This document shows positions 38,483 to 45,936 of a stretch of DNA of 64,000 nucleotides, in pieces; the stretch's first letter is position 1; the number at the start of each line of letters is the position of its first letter. The notes beneath the pieces were generated by a model. The model saw nothing but the letters and a program-made list of their open reading frames with translations. It searched no databases and was not told the DNA's origin. The stretch spans positions 1 to 64,000 of the forward strand of contig NZ_SPQP01000002.1 of the NCBI RefSeq assembly GCF_004571075.1, read 5' to 3'. Source of the stretch: Blastococcus sp. TF02A-35. GTDB taxonomy: Bacteria; Actinomycetota; Actinomycetes; Mycobacteriales; Geodermatophilaceae. A program made the position numbers and the translations under genes.

Positions 38483-39027
38483 GCCGGGAGCTCGCAGCGG
38501 TCCTTGAACCCCTGGCTGGTCAGCCCCAGGGCGCTGTTGAAGCGGGAACGGGAGTTCTCCACGGACACCATCATCGTCAGCTCGACGAGCTCGGCGTCGT
38601 CCAGGTGCCGCCGCAGACCGGCCACCATCTCGTCGGTGACCTGCAGGGGCGTGGTCGTCATCGCCTCGGCGTAGGCCATGACCTGCCGCTCCACGTCGGA
38701 GTACACGTCGCTGTCGCGCCACCGCGGCACGTCGCGCAGCTTGCGCGGGTCCACCCCGCGCTGGGCGGACTCCCAGTAGCCGAAGTCCAGGCACCAGGAG
38801 CAGCCGATGGTCACGGCCGAGGACATCACGGCCAGCGCCTTCAGCGTCGGGTCCAGCCGGTCCCACCGGGCCAGGGACGTCTCGTGCCGCACGTAGGTGC
38901 GCAGCACGCGGCCGTTGTGGGCCATCGCGGCGCCGGGGTCCAGGACCGCCCCGTACGTCCGCCGCGAGTACCACTCGGCGAGGCGGGTCAGCAGGGTGCG
39001 GGGCGGGTCGAGCGGGATGCGGGCCAT
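38479..39027 (-). CDS. Carboxymuconolactone decarboxylase family protein
   Basis: A 182-residue AhpD-like protein. The redox/catalytic motif is SAVTIGCSWCLDFGYW (CxxC plus nearby acid), typical of the carboxymuconolactone decarboxylase family. It precedes the ECF41 sigma gene in one transcription unit; ECF41 sigma factors are regularly paired with this family, with oxidoreductases or with epimerases. ATG has AAGGAG 7 bases upstream. The substrate is unknown. Confidence 0.88.
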   Translation of the reverse strand: MARIPLDPPRTLLTRLAEWYSRRTYGAVLDPGAAMAHNGRVLRTYVRHETSLARWDRLDPTLKALAVMSSAVTIGCSWCLDFGYWESAQRGVDPRKLRDVPRWRDSDVYSDVERQVMAYAEAMTTTPLQVTDEMVAGLRRHLDDAELVELTMMVSVENSRSRFNSALGLTSQGFKDRCELPA

Positions 39028-39063
39028 GGTCGGCTCCTTCTCGGGAGGGGGTCTCGGCCATGG

Positions 39064-39090
39064 GACGACGCAGCCCCGGCAGGTGTGACA
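39064..39090 (-). promoter_or_regulatory. ECF41-type promoter of the CMD-sigma operon
   Basis: On the minus strand TGTCACA (39090-39084) is followed after 16 bases by CGTC (39067-39064), with a second CGTC three bases earlier. TGTCACA/CGTC is the promoter signature I recall for ECF41 sigma factors. It lies 37-63 bp upstream of the decarboxylase-family gene, implying autoregulation. Confidence 0.65.
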
Positions 39091-39135
39091 CGGCCCGGTG
39101 GCCGCGCCGGGGGAGCGGTCGCGCAGACTCGCTGC

Positions 39136-39429
39136 GTGCCCTCGTTCACCCTCTCCGTCGCGCTGCGCTCCTCGGCGCCGCTGGACGACGACGCGATCGA
39201 ACGCATCCGCGCCGCGGTGCGCCCCGGCGACCCCGAGCTGCGCGCGTGGCGGGAGCCCGACCGTGCGGTGCTGCGGGTCGCCACCGAGTGCGAGGCCCCC
39301 GACCTCGACGCCGCGCTCGACCTCGGCAAGGACCTCGCCGACGAGGCGAACGCCGTGTGCCCCGGCCGGGTGTTCGAGGTGGCCGCGATGGGCGACGACG
39401 ACTCGCAGGTGTGGCGCAGCGGCCCCTGA
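39136..39429 (+). CDS. Hypothetical protein
   Basis: A 97-residue soluble protein of unknown family. The sequence alternates short strands and helices (FTLSVALRSSAPLDDDAIERI, AVLRVATECEAPDLDAALDLG) with a conserved-looking acidic tail GDDDSQVWRS. The GTG at 39136 has CAGACT 6 bases upstream as a possible leaderless -10. Codon usage resembles its neighbours, so it is probably real. Confidence 0.7.
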   Translation: MPSFTLSVALRSSAPLDDDAIERIRAAVRPGDPELRAWREPDRAVLRVATECEAPDLDAALDLGKDLADEANAVCPGRVFEVAAMGDDDSQVWRSGP

Positions 39430-39462
39430 CCCCGGCGGCCCCTGGCTCCGGCGGCCCCTGGG

Positions 39463-39738
39463 TCAGAGCCTGCCGCGCCCCTGGCGGAGCAGCAGCATCC
39501 CGAGGGCGGCGCCGTCGTCGCCGAGGGCCTCGCGGAAGCGGTCGAGCACCTGCTGCTCGCGGGAGAGGTTCAGCCGGGTGCCGCCGGTCGCCTTGCGGAG
39601 GGCGCCGATCTCCCGCGACACGGCCAGGCGGCGCCGGACCAGCTCGATGATCTCGGCGTCGCAGGCGTCGATCTCACCGCGCAGCTCGGTGATGCGGTCG
39701 ACGGCGGAGCCGGTGACGGTGACGGGTGCGGTGCTCAT
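39463..39738 (-). CDS. Chorismate mutase (AroQ-delta type)
   Basis: Rearranges chorismate to prephenate, the branch point to Phe and Tyr. The 91-residue all-helical protein (ITELRGEIDACDAEIIELVRRRLAVSREIG... arrangement, LSREQQVLDRF) matches the short actinobacterial AroQ form, which in M. tuberculosis is next to uvrD1 and gains activity by binding DAHP synthase. The ATG at 39738 follows GAGGGAGACC. A leader peptide and terminator lie immediately upstream. Confidence 0.92.
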   Translation of the reverse strand: MSTAPVTVTGSAVDRITELRGEIDACDAEIIELVRRRLAVSREIGALRKATGGTRLNLSREQQVLDRFREALGDDGAALGMLLLRQGRGRL

Positions 39739-39783
39739 GGGGTCTCCCTCGGTCGTCCGGCCCGGGACCCCTGGGAACGAGAA

Positions 39784-39812
39784 ACGCCCCGGGCTCCTCG
39801 GGCCCGGGGCGT
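39784..39812 (-). terminator. Attenuator terminator ahead of chorismate mutase
   Basis: Read on the minus strand, ACGCCCCGGGC and GCCCGGGGCGT form an 11-bp perfect stem with a 7-base loop, followed by TTCTCGTT. The U-rich side is only on the minus strand, so it terminates transcripts heading into chorismate mutase. It begins 16 bases after the leader-peptide stop and ends 45 bases before the gene. Confidence 0.75.
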
Positions 39813-39828
39813 CTGTTGCGGCGTGTGC

Positions 39829-39891
39829 TCAGCCAGCGGTGACGGACACCGGATCCCGGTGGCCGTAGTAAAAGCTGACGGTGGCGAGCAC
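39829..39891 (-). CDS. Putative Phe/Tyr leader peptide of chorismate mutase
   Basis: A 20-codon reading frame: GTG, five codons, then TTT TAC TAC (Phe-Tyr-Tyr), GHRDPVSVTAG and TGA. TTT is a rare codon in this GC-rich window. CAGACT lies 7 bases before the GTG. CACCGG-GAT-CCGGTG right after the Tyr codons forms a small hairpin that a stalled ribosome would cover. Together with the downstream terminator this has the layout of a ribosome-mediated attenuator sensing Phe/Tyr-tRNA charging. Not proven to be translated. Confidence 0.65.
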   Translation of the reverse strand: MLATVSFYYGHRDPVSVTAG

Positions 39892-39898
39892 GGGCCGG

Positions 39899-39904
39899 AG
39901 TCTG
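39899..39904 (-). promoter_or_regulatory. -10 element of the chorismate mutase leader transcript
   Basis: CAGACT on the minus strand, then 7 bases and the leader-peptide GTG. It differs from TANNNT only at the first base; the same CAGACT precedes the gene at 39136. Confidence 0.4.
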
Positions 39905-39984
39905 CCACAGCGGCCGTCGGGCGCGCCACGGCCGCACCCGTGGTGCAGGTGGTGCGTGCGGTCCGGACCGTCACCCGTCCGGCC

Positions 39985-39990
39985 TACAGT
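39985..39990 (+). promoter_or_regulatory. -10 element of pcrA promoter
   Basis: TACAGT, 9 bases before the pcrA ATG, implying a leader of only about two bases. Confidence 0.5.
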
Positions 39991-39999
39991 GGCTTCGTC

Positions 40000-42300
40000 A
40001 TGAGCAGCAGCCTCCAGCAGTCCCTGCCCGGTACCGCCGCCCTGCAGCGTTCCGCTCCCGGCTCGCTCGGGCGGGAGCTGGACCGCATGCTCGCCGGCCT
40101 CAACGGGCCGCAGCGCGACGCCGTGGTCCACGAGGGCGGCCCGCTGCTCATCGTGGCCGGCGCCGGGTCGGGCAAGACGCGGGTGCTCACCCACCGGATC
40201 GCCTACCTGCTGGGCGCCCGCGGCGTGCAGCCGGGCGAGATCCTCGCGATCACCTTCACCAACAAGGCCGCCGGCGAGATGAAGGACCGGGTCGCCGCGC
40301 TCGTCGGGCCGCGCGCCCGGTCGATGTGGGTGTCGACCTTCCACTCGATGTGCGTGCGGATCCTGCGCGCCGAGGCCGCGAAGCTGGGCCTGAAGTCGTC
40401 GTTCACGATCTACGACCAGGGCGACTCGGTCCGGCTCATGACGATGGTCGCTCGCGACCTGGACCTCGACGCCAAGCGCTTCCCGGGCCGCAGCCTCGCC
40501 GCCCAGGTGTCCAACCTGAAGAACGAGCTGGTCGACGAGGAGGAGTTCAGCCCCCAGACGGCGCCGGAGAAGGTGCTGAAGGAGGCGTACACGCTCTACC
40601 AGCGGCGGCTGCGCGAGGCGCACGCCATGGACTTCGACGACCTGATCATGAACACCGCGCACCTGCTGCAGGCGTTCCCGGACGTGGCCGAGCACTACCG
40701 GCGGCGGTTCCGGCACGTGCTGGTCGACGAGTACCAGGACACCAACCATGCGCAGTACGTGCTGATCCGCGAGCTCGTGGGCCCGGAGGGCGGTGCGGTG
40801 CCGCCGGCGGAGCTGTGCGTCGTCGGTGACGCCGACCAGTCCATCTACGCCTTCCGCGGCGCCACGATCCGCAACATCGACGAGTTCGAGCGGGACTACC
40901 CGCAGGCGACGACGATCCTGCTGGAGCAGAACTACCGCTCGACGCAGCGGATCCTCAAGGCCGCCAACACCGTCATCGCGAAGAACACCAGCCGCCGGCC
41001 GAAGAACCTGTGGACCGACTCCGGCGACGGCGAGCTGATCGAGGGCTACGTCGCCGACAACGAGCACGACGAGGCCGCCTGGGTCGCCGAGCAGATCGAC
41101 AAGCTGGTCGACGCCGGCGACGCCCGACCCGCGGACATCGCGGTCTTCTACCGGACCAACAACGCCTCGCGCGTGTTCGAAGAGGTCTTCATCCGGGTCG
41201 GCATGCCCTACAAGGTCGTCGGCGGCGTCCGGTTCTACGAGCGCAAGGAGGTCCGCGACGCGCTGGCCTACCTCAAGCTGGTGGCCAACCCGGCCGACGT
41301 GGTGAGCCTGCGCCGGATCATCAACGTGCCCAAGCGCGGGATCGGCGACAAGGCCGAGTCCTGCATCGAGGCCTTCGCCGACCGGGAGCGGATCGCCTTC
41401 GGGTCGGCGCTGCGGCGGTGCAGCGAGATCGGCACGCTGGCCACCCGGTCGCTCAAGGCGCTGCAGGAGTTCGTCGCGCTGCTGGAGGAGTTCGAGCGGC
41501 TGGTCGAGACCGGCTCGGGCCCGGCCGCGCTGCTGGAGAGCATCCTGGACCGGACCGGCTACCTCGCCGAGCTGCAGGCCAGCACCGACCCGCAGGACGA
41601 GGGCCGCGTCGACAACCTCAACGAGCTCATCTCGGTGGCGGCCGAGTTCGAGGCGGCCAACCCCGAGGGCACCGTCACCGACTTCCTCGAGCAGGTCTCC
41701 CTGGTGGCCGACGCCGACCAGATCCCGGTGTCCGGCGACGAGGCGGGCGTCGTCACGATGATGACCCTGCACACGGCCAAGGGCCTGGAGTTCCCGGTCG
41801 TCTTCCTCACCGGCATGGAGGACGGCGTCTTCCCGCACCTGCGCGCGCTCGGTGACCCGCGGGAGCTGGAGGAGGAGCGCCGGCTGGCCTACGTGGGGAT
41901 CACCCGCGCCCGGCAGCGGCTGTTCATCTCCCGGGCCACGGTGCGCACCAGCTGGGGGCAGCCGGCCTACAACCCGCCGTCCCGGTTCCTCGACGAGATC
42001 CCGGGCGAGACGATCCACTGGGAGCGGCTGGACCCGGCGCCGGCCCCGTCCACCGGCTACCGCTCGGCGCAGACGAGGGTCGCGGCCACCGGGCTGTCCA
42101 CGGGCGGCCTGCGGGGTGGCCTGGGCAACCGGCAGGTCATCTCGGTGGAGGTCGGTGACCGCGTCAGCCACGACGCGTTCGGCCTCGGCACCGTGGTGGA
42201 GGTGACCGGCGTCGGCGACAAGGCCCAGGCGACGGTCGACTTCGGCTCGGGCGGCACCAAGCGCCTGGTCCTGCGCTACGCCCCGCTCGTCAAGCTCTGA
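40000..42300 (+). CDS. pcrA: ATP-dependent DNA helicase PcrA/UvrD1
   Basis: A 3'-5' superfamily 1 helicase for repair and replication. The 766-residue protein contains Walker A GAGSGKT (about residue 53), TFTNKAAGEMKDR, the DEYQD helicase box, GDADQSIYAFRGA, the QNYRS motif, TLHTAKGLEFPVVFLTGMEDGVFPH and VGITRAR. The C-terminus has the Tudor-like domain (GDRVSHDAFGLGTVVEV) that contacts RNA polymerase in homologues. The order chorismate mutase-uvrD1-M23 peptidase-sucC matches mycobacteria. Confidence 0.96.
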   Translation: MSSSLQQSLPGTAALQRSAPGSLGRELDRMLAGLNGPQRDAVVHEGGPLLIVAGAGSGKTRVLTHRIAYLLGARGVQPGEILAITFTNKAAGEMKDRVAALVGPRARSMWVSTFHSMCVRILRAEAAKLGLKSSFTIYDQGDSVRLMTMVARDLDLDAKRFPGRSLAAQVSNLKNELVDEEEFSPQTAPEKVLKEAYTLYQRRLREAHAMDFDDLIMNTAHLLQAFPDVAEHYRRRFRHVLVDEYQDTNHAQYVLIRELVGPEGGAVPPAELCVVGDADQSIYAFRGATIRNIDEFERDYPQATTILLEQNYRSTQRILKAANTVIAKNTSRRPKNLWTDSGDGELIEGYVADNEHDEAAWVAEQIDKLVDAGDARPADIAVFYRTNNASRVFEEVFIRVGMPYKVVGGVRFYERKEVRDALAYLKLVANPADVVSLRRIINVPKRGIGDKAESCIEAFADRERIAFGSALRRCSEIGTLATRSLKALQEFVALLEEFERLVETGSGPAALLESILDRTGYLAELQASTDPQDEGRVDNLNELISVAAEFEAANPEGTVTDFLEQVSLVADADQIPVSGDEAGVVTMMTLHTAKGLEFPVVFLTGMEDGVFPHLRALGDPRELEEERRLAYVGITRARQRLFISRATVRTSWGQPAYNPPSRFLDEIPGETIHWERLDPAPAPSTGYRSAQTRVAATGLSTGGLRGGLGNRQVISVEVGDRVSHDAFGLGTVVEVTGVGDKAQATVDFGSGGTKRLVLRYAPLVKL

Positions 42301-42330
42301 CCGGAGCGGGACCGGAGGGTCCCCGACGGG

Positions 42331-43158
42331 TCAGACGGCTACGCCGCGCTCGGCGAGGTACCTCGCGGGGTCGATCGGCCGGCCGTCCATGCCGCCACGG
42401 TGGATCTCGTAGTGCAGGTGCGGTCCGGTGGATTGGCCCTCGTTGCCGACCTTGGCGATCTGGTCGCCGGCGGTGACGATGTCGCCGTCCTTCACGTTGT
42501 AGTACCGCATGTGCCCGTAGATGTGGACGTTGCCGTCCGCGTCCTGGATGTAGACGGCGTTGCCGTAGCCCGAGGCGCGGCCGGCGCGGACGACGACGCC
42601 GTCGGTGGCCGCGTAGATCGGGGTGCCCGACGGGGCAGCCAGGTCCAGGCCGTAGTGCATGGTGCCCCAGCGCATGCAGAAGCAGGTGGTGAGCGTGCCC
42701 TGGACCGGCAGCGCGGTCTTCGGCTGGCGGGCGGCCCGGGAGGCGGCCAGCTCGTTCAGGCGGGCCTGGGCCTCGGCCTCGGAGATGCCGCGGCGGGCGT
42801 CGGCCCCCTCCAGGCCCCCGGCGAAGCTGACCTCGGTGCTCTGGCCGAGCCCGTAGTCGGAGGCGGTGGCGGAGACGCTCGGGGCCTCGCCGAACGCGGC
42901 GGGCACACCGGCGACCAGGGCGCCGGCCACGAGGGCGGCGAACCACATCGGCGCCCGGCGGCCGGGCGGGTGCGGGAGGCGGCGCCCGGCGAGCAGGCGG
43001 CCCAGCAGGGACGGCTTCCCGGCGGTGGGCCCAGTGTCGGCGTCCTCGGCCCCGCGGGCGGCGCGGCGGGCGGCCAGCGCCCGAGCGGCGGCCGAGGTCT
43101 GCTCCTCGCCGGCGTCGGCCGCCGGGCGCTCCAGCACATGTGCACTGCTGAGAGACAC
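42331..43158 (-). CDS. M23 family metallopeptidase, membrane-anchored
   Basis: A 275-residue LytM/M23-type peptidoglycan peptidase. After a basic cytosolic segment, residues about 70-90 (MWFAALVAGALVAGVPAAFG) form a signal anchor. The zinc site is HYGLDLAAPSGTPI and the later HLHYEIH; GYGNAVYIQDADG and YGHM complete the M23 pattern. A Cys-x-Cys pair (CFC) precedes the catalytic domain. The GTG start has GGAAGG nearby. Downstream stops converge with pcrA. Confidence 0.9.
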   Translation of the reverse strand: MSLSSAHVLERPAADAGEEQTSAAARALAARRAARGAEDADTGPTAGKPSLLGRLLAGRRLPHPPGRRAPMWFAALVAGALVAGVPAAFGEAPSVSATASDYGLGQSTEVSFAGGLEGADARRGISEAEAQARLNELAASRAARQPKTALPVQGTLTTCFCMRWGTMHYGLDLAAPSGTPIYAATDGVVVRAGRASGYGNAVYIQDADGNVHIYGHMRYYNVKDGDIVTAGDQIAKVGNEGQSTGPHLHYEIHRGGMDGRPIDPARYLAERGVAV

Positions 43159-43265
43159 GGCGAACCTTCCGGGACGGACTGTCCGGCGAGCGCCCGGGAG
43201 CGATCGTCGGGGGAGCGACGACGGCGTGGACGCCGTGGTGGCGTCCGCCGGTGTCCACCGGCGCC

Positions 43266-43281
43266 GTGACCGAACCGTAAC
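43266..43281. promoter_or_regulatory. GTNAC direct repeat upstream of M23 peptidase
   Basis: GTGAC-N6-GTAAC on the plus strand, 108-123 bp upstream of the M23 start. Direct repeats of this kind resemble sites reported for the cell-envelope regulator MtrA, which controls peptidoglycan hydrolases. The motif is short, so this is tentative. Confidence 0.3.
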
Positions 43282-43389
43282 GATCCGTCAGGACCGGTCC
43301 AAGTACCGAACGCTGCGTGTCGCGATATGTGCAAACCGTGAAGTCGACGAGTCGACCCGGCCCCGCGCCGGGGCCAGGACGCTGCGCCG

Positions 43390-44283
43390 TCAGGCGACGG
43401 CGGCGACCTGCTGGTGCGGACGCGGGGCGCTGCGGACGCCGGCCAGGGTGGCGGCCACCTCGTCGAGGACCCCGCGGTGGATGGGCAGCGACATGTGCCC
43501 GACGCCCCGGAACAGCAGGTTGCGGGCGCGGAGGTCCGGGTGGTCGCACCGGCCGGAGTGCGTGGGCAGCACCATCTGGTCCAGGTCGCTGTAGACGGCG
43601 GTGATGCTGGTCCGACAGCCCGGCGCCGGCTCTTCCAGCTCGCGCAGCACGGGGGAGCCCGGGCGCAGCTGGCGGACCAGCGGGGTGGGCAGCACGTGGG
43701 CGAGGACCGAGCCCTGGTGCGGCGTGCCGAGGGTGACCAGGGAGTCGACGTGACGGTCGCCGCCCTGGCGCTGCACGTGGTAGCGGGCGATCAGGCCGCC
43801 GAGGCTGTGGCCGACGACGTGCAGCCGGTCGTGCCCGGTCTGCTCGCAGATCCGGTCGATCTGGGCGCCGAGGTCCGTGGCCGCCCGGCTGATGTCGGTC
43901 AGGAAGGGGCTGTAGTTCCAGGAGCAGACGTGGGCGAAGCCGCGTCGGCGCAAGCTCCGGCGCATGACGGCGAAGACCGACCGGTTGTCGACCAGCCCGT
44001 GCACGAGCAGGACCGGGGTCCGCGCGGCCAGCGGGTCGGCGGAGAACAGGGCCCGGACGGCGGGCGGCTGCTCTCCGGTCCGGCGGCGCGGGTCGGGGCG
44101 GAGGGCCTCCATCCGGGTGCCCAGGGGGTACATCAGGACGTGCGCGCCGACCCAGGCGAGCTCGGTCAGCCCGCCGGTCAGCGTGGTCGGTGAACACAGT
44201 CCGCGCAGCCCCCGTGGCGCGGCCTCGGCCGGCTCCCCGGTGTGCGACTCTGGAACGGAGACCGGATCGATCGATGGCCCCAT
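43390..44283 (-). CDS. Alpha/beta hydrolase, triacylglycerol lipase-like
   Basis: A 297-residue lipase/esterase. The oxyanion region is PVLLVHGLVDNRSVF, the nucleophile elbow is VVGHSLGGLIARYHV, LVTLGTPHQGS follows as in class I lipases, and GVGHMSLP probably holds the catalytic His. No signal peptide is seen, although LTELAWVGAHVLMYPL is hydrophobic. ATG 44283 has GGGGGAG 6 bases upstream. The natural substrate is unknown. Confidence 0.85.
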   Translation of the reverse strand: MGPSIDPVSVPESHTGEPAEAAPRGLRGLCSPTTLTGGLTELAWVGAHVLMYPLGTRMEALRPDPRRRTGEQPPAVRALFSADPLAARTPVLLVHGLVDNRSVFAVMRRSLRRRGFAHVCSWNYSPFLTDISRAATDLGAQIDRICEQTGHDRLHVVGHSLGGLIARYHVQRQGGDRHVDSLVTLGTPHQGSVLAHVLPTPLVRQLRPGSPVLRELEEPAPGCRTSITAVYSDLDQMVLPTHSGRCDHPDLRARNLLFRGVGHMSLPIHRGVLDEVAATLAGVRSAPRPHQQVAAVA

Positions 44284-44388
44284 CGCCTGCTCCCCCCGTC
44301 GGTACCTCCGGCGGAGCGCGGGCTCGTGCCGTCCCGCCGGTGGCGGTCGCACCTCCTGTGCTCCGTTCACCCGAAGGTAATGCCTGCG

Positions 44389-44404
44389 TGTGGCGGGCGT
44401 CACA
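44389..44404. promoter_or_regulatory. CRP/FNR-like box between lipase and membrane-protein genes
   Basis: TGTGG-CGGGCG-TCACA matches TGTGA-N6-TCACA except one base, and GTGTG (44388-44392) mirrors CACAC (44401-44405). It lies in the 184-bp divergent region, 106 bp from the lipase start and 64 bp from the membrane-protein start. Confidence 0.4.
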
Positions 44405-44467
44405 CATCCGTGACCGGCGCGTGCTCGATCGAGGCCGGTTCGTGACCGTTCCAGCCGAGGGGGAACC

Positions 44468-45478
44468 GTGCCCGCCCGCGACGCCCGCACCGGGACCGAC
44501 CGAGCCACCGCCCGCCGCGAGAGGGGGCGGGCGGTGCCCGAGGCCCCGCCGGCCCACGACGACCGGCTGGTCGTCGGCACCATCCCGCCGCTGGTGCCGG
44601 TGACGGGGGTGCTCCTGCTGCTCGCCGGCCTCGCCGGCGTCGCCGCCGCGTTCACCCCGTACCTCACCGTCGACGGCCAGGAGCTGCGCCAGGTGGGGAG
44701 CGTCGGCGGGGCCCTGGTGGCGCTCCTCGTCCCGGTCGTGCAGCTGGCGGTGGGGGCGACGCTGGTGCTCCGGCGCGTCCCCAAGTTCGGGCTGGCCTAC
44801 GCGGGTGTCGCGGGGGCGCTGGCCGTCGGGCAGCTCCTCATCGAGGTCTACCGCGGCAGCAGCTCCACCTCCCGTCCCGGTGTGGAGGTGCTCGCCGGCG
44901 AGGTGGTGCTCACCAGCGGCATCCGGATCGGCGCCGGCTGGGTGCTCGGCGTCTGCGCGCTGGGGCTGACGGTGCTCGCCGCCCTGACCGGCACGGCCGC
45001 CTGGGGCCGGACCGTGATGGAGGACCGCGGGGCGCTCGACGCCGTCCGCTCGGTCCTGGCCGGGGCGGCCGTGCTCCTCGGGGTGGCCACCGTCATCTGC
45101 CTGACGGTGCCGGCCGCCGACGTCCCCGACACGCTGGCCACCGACCCGGCCACCGGGATGCAGACCGTCGTCACGCAGGAGGGCCCGCAGGCCCTGCTCG
45201 AGCGCCCGGGGCTTGCGCTGCTGGGCGGGCTGCTCCTCGCGGGGATCCTCCTGCTCTGCTCGGCGGTGGCCCCCTCGCTGCGGCCGCGCCTGGCCGTGGT
45301 CGGTGGGCTGCTCGCCCTCGCCGTCGCCGTCCTGGCAGCGGGGCTCGGTGGCCTGGACGACGCCGCCTCGTCCGACGAGCTGGAGTGGACCGTGCCCGGC
45401 GCCGGGCTGCTCGTCCTAGGCGTGGCCTTCCTCGTCCTCACCGCCGCTGCCTGGCGGGTGCGCCGCACGGCGGGCTGA
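44468..45478 (+). CDS. Multi-pass membrane protein of unknown function
   Basis: A 336-residue protein with a charged cytosolic N-terminus and about eight hydrophobic segments (for example LVPVTGVLLLLAGLAGVAAAF, GGALVALLVPVVQLAVGATLVL, GLALLGGLLLAGILLLCSAV). A periplasmic loop lies about 215-250 (DTLATDPATGMQTVVTQEG). The GTG at 44468 has GAGGGGG upstream. No recognised family; in length and topology it resembles other poorly characterised actinobacterial membrane proteins. Confidence 0.78.
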   Translation: MPARDARTGTDRATARRERGRAVPEAPPAHDDRLVVGTIPPLVPVTGVLLLLAGLAGVAAAFTPYLTVDGQELRQVGSVGGALVALLVPVVQLAVGATLVLRRVPKFGLAYAGVAGALAVGQLLIEVYRGSSSTSRPGVEVLAGEVVLTSGIRIGAGWVLGVCALGLTVLAALTGTAAWGRTVMEDRGALDAVRSVLAGAAVLLGVATVICLTVPAADVPDTLATDPATGMQTVVTQEGPQALLERPGLALLGGLLLAGILLLCSAVAPSLRPRLAVVGGLLALAVAVLAAGLGGLDDAASSDELEWTVPGAGLLVLGVAFLVLTAAAWRVRRTAG

Positions 45479-45509
45479 CGAGCGGTGGGGGAGTGCTTCC
45501 CTCCCTCAC

Positions 45510-45515
45510 TAAGCT
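45510..45515 (+). promoter_or_regulatory. -10 element of leaderless B12-binding protein gene
   Basis: TAAGCT, 6 bases before the GTG at 45522. Confidence 0.45.
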
Positions 45516-45521
45516 CCGGCC

Positions 45522-45932
45522 GTGGTCGACGAACGCATCCGAGTGGTCATCGCCAAGCCGGGCCTCGACGGGCACGACCGCGGGGCCAAGGTGGTCGCGC
45601 GAGCGCTCCGCGACGCCGGCATGGAGGTCGTCTACACCGGTCTCCACCAGACGCCCGAGCAGATCGTCGAGACCGTCGTGCAGGAGGACGCCGACGCGGT
45701 CGGGCTGTCGGTGCTCTCGGGCGCCCACATGACCCTCTTCGCGCGTCTGACCGAGCTCATGCGCGAGCGCGGGATCGACGACGTCGTCGTCTTCGGCGGC
45801 GGGATCATCCCGGAGGAGGACGTGCCCGAGCTCCGGCGCCTCGGCGTCGAGGGCGTCTTCACGCCGGGCGCGACCACCACCGACATCGTGGACTGGGTGC
45901 GCACCCACGTGGGCGCGCCCGCCGGTCCCTGA
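45522..45932 (+). CDS. Cobalamin-binding domain protein (mutase small-subunit type)
   Basis: A 136-residue stand-alone B12-binding domain, like the C-terminal domain of methylmalonyl-CoA mutase. The base-off motif DxHxxG is Asp16-Gly-His18-Asp-Arg-Gly21, SVLSG and FGGGIIP are the other two signature loops. No mutase large subunit is in the window, so it must pair with a catalytic subunit encoded elsewhere. Leaderless start. Its stop is 4 bp from the convergent CocE-type gene. Confidence 0.9.
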   Translation: MVDERIRVVIAKPGLDGHDRGAKVVARALRDAGMEVVYTGLHQTPEQIVETVVQEDADAVGLSVLSGAHMTLFARLTELMRERGIDDVVVFGGGIIPEEDVPELRRLGVEGVFTPGATTTDIVDWVRTHVGAPAGP

Positions 45933-45936
45933 GCGG

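Noticed and set aside
39430-39462. Possible extra small gene between the 39136 gene and chorismate mutase
   Set aside because: Only 33 bp of C/G-rich direct repeat (CGGCGGCCCCTGG-type) separates the convergent stops, with no start/stop frame.
43159-43389. c-di-AMP (ydaO-type) riboswitch before the M23 peptidase
   Set aside because: Actinobacterial cell-wall hydrolases often have one, but the conserved core sequences were not found on either strand of this gap.
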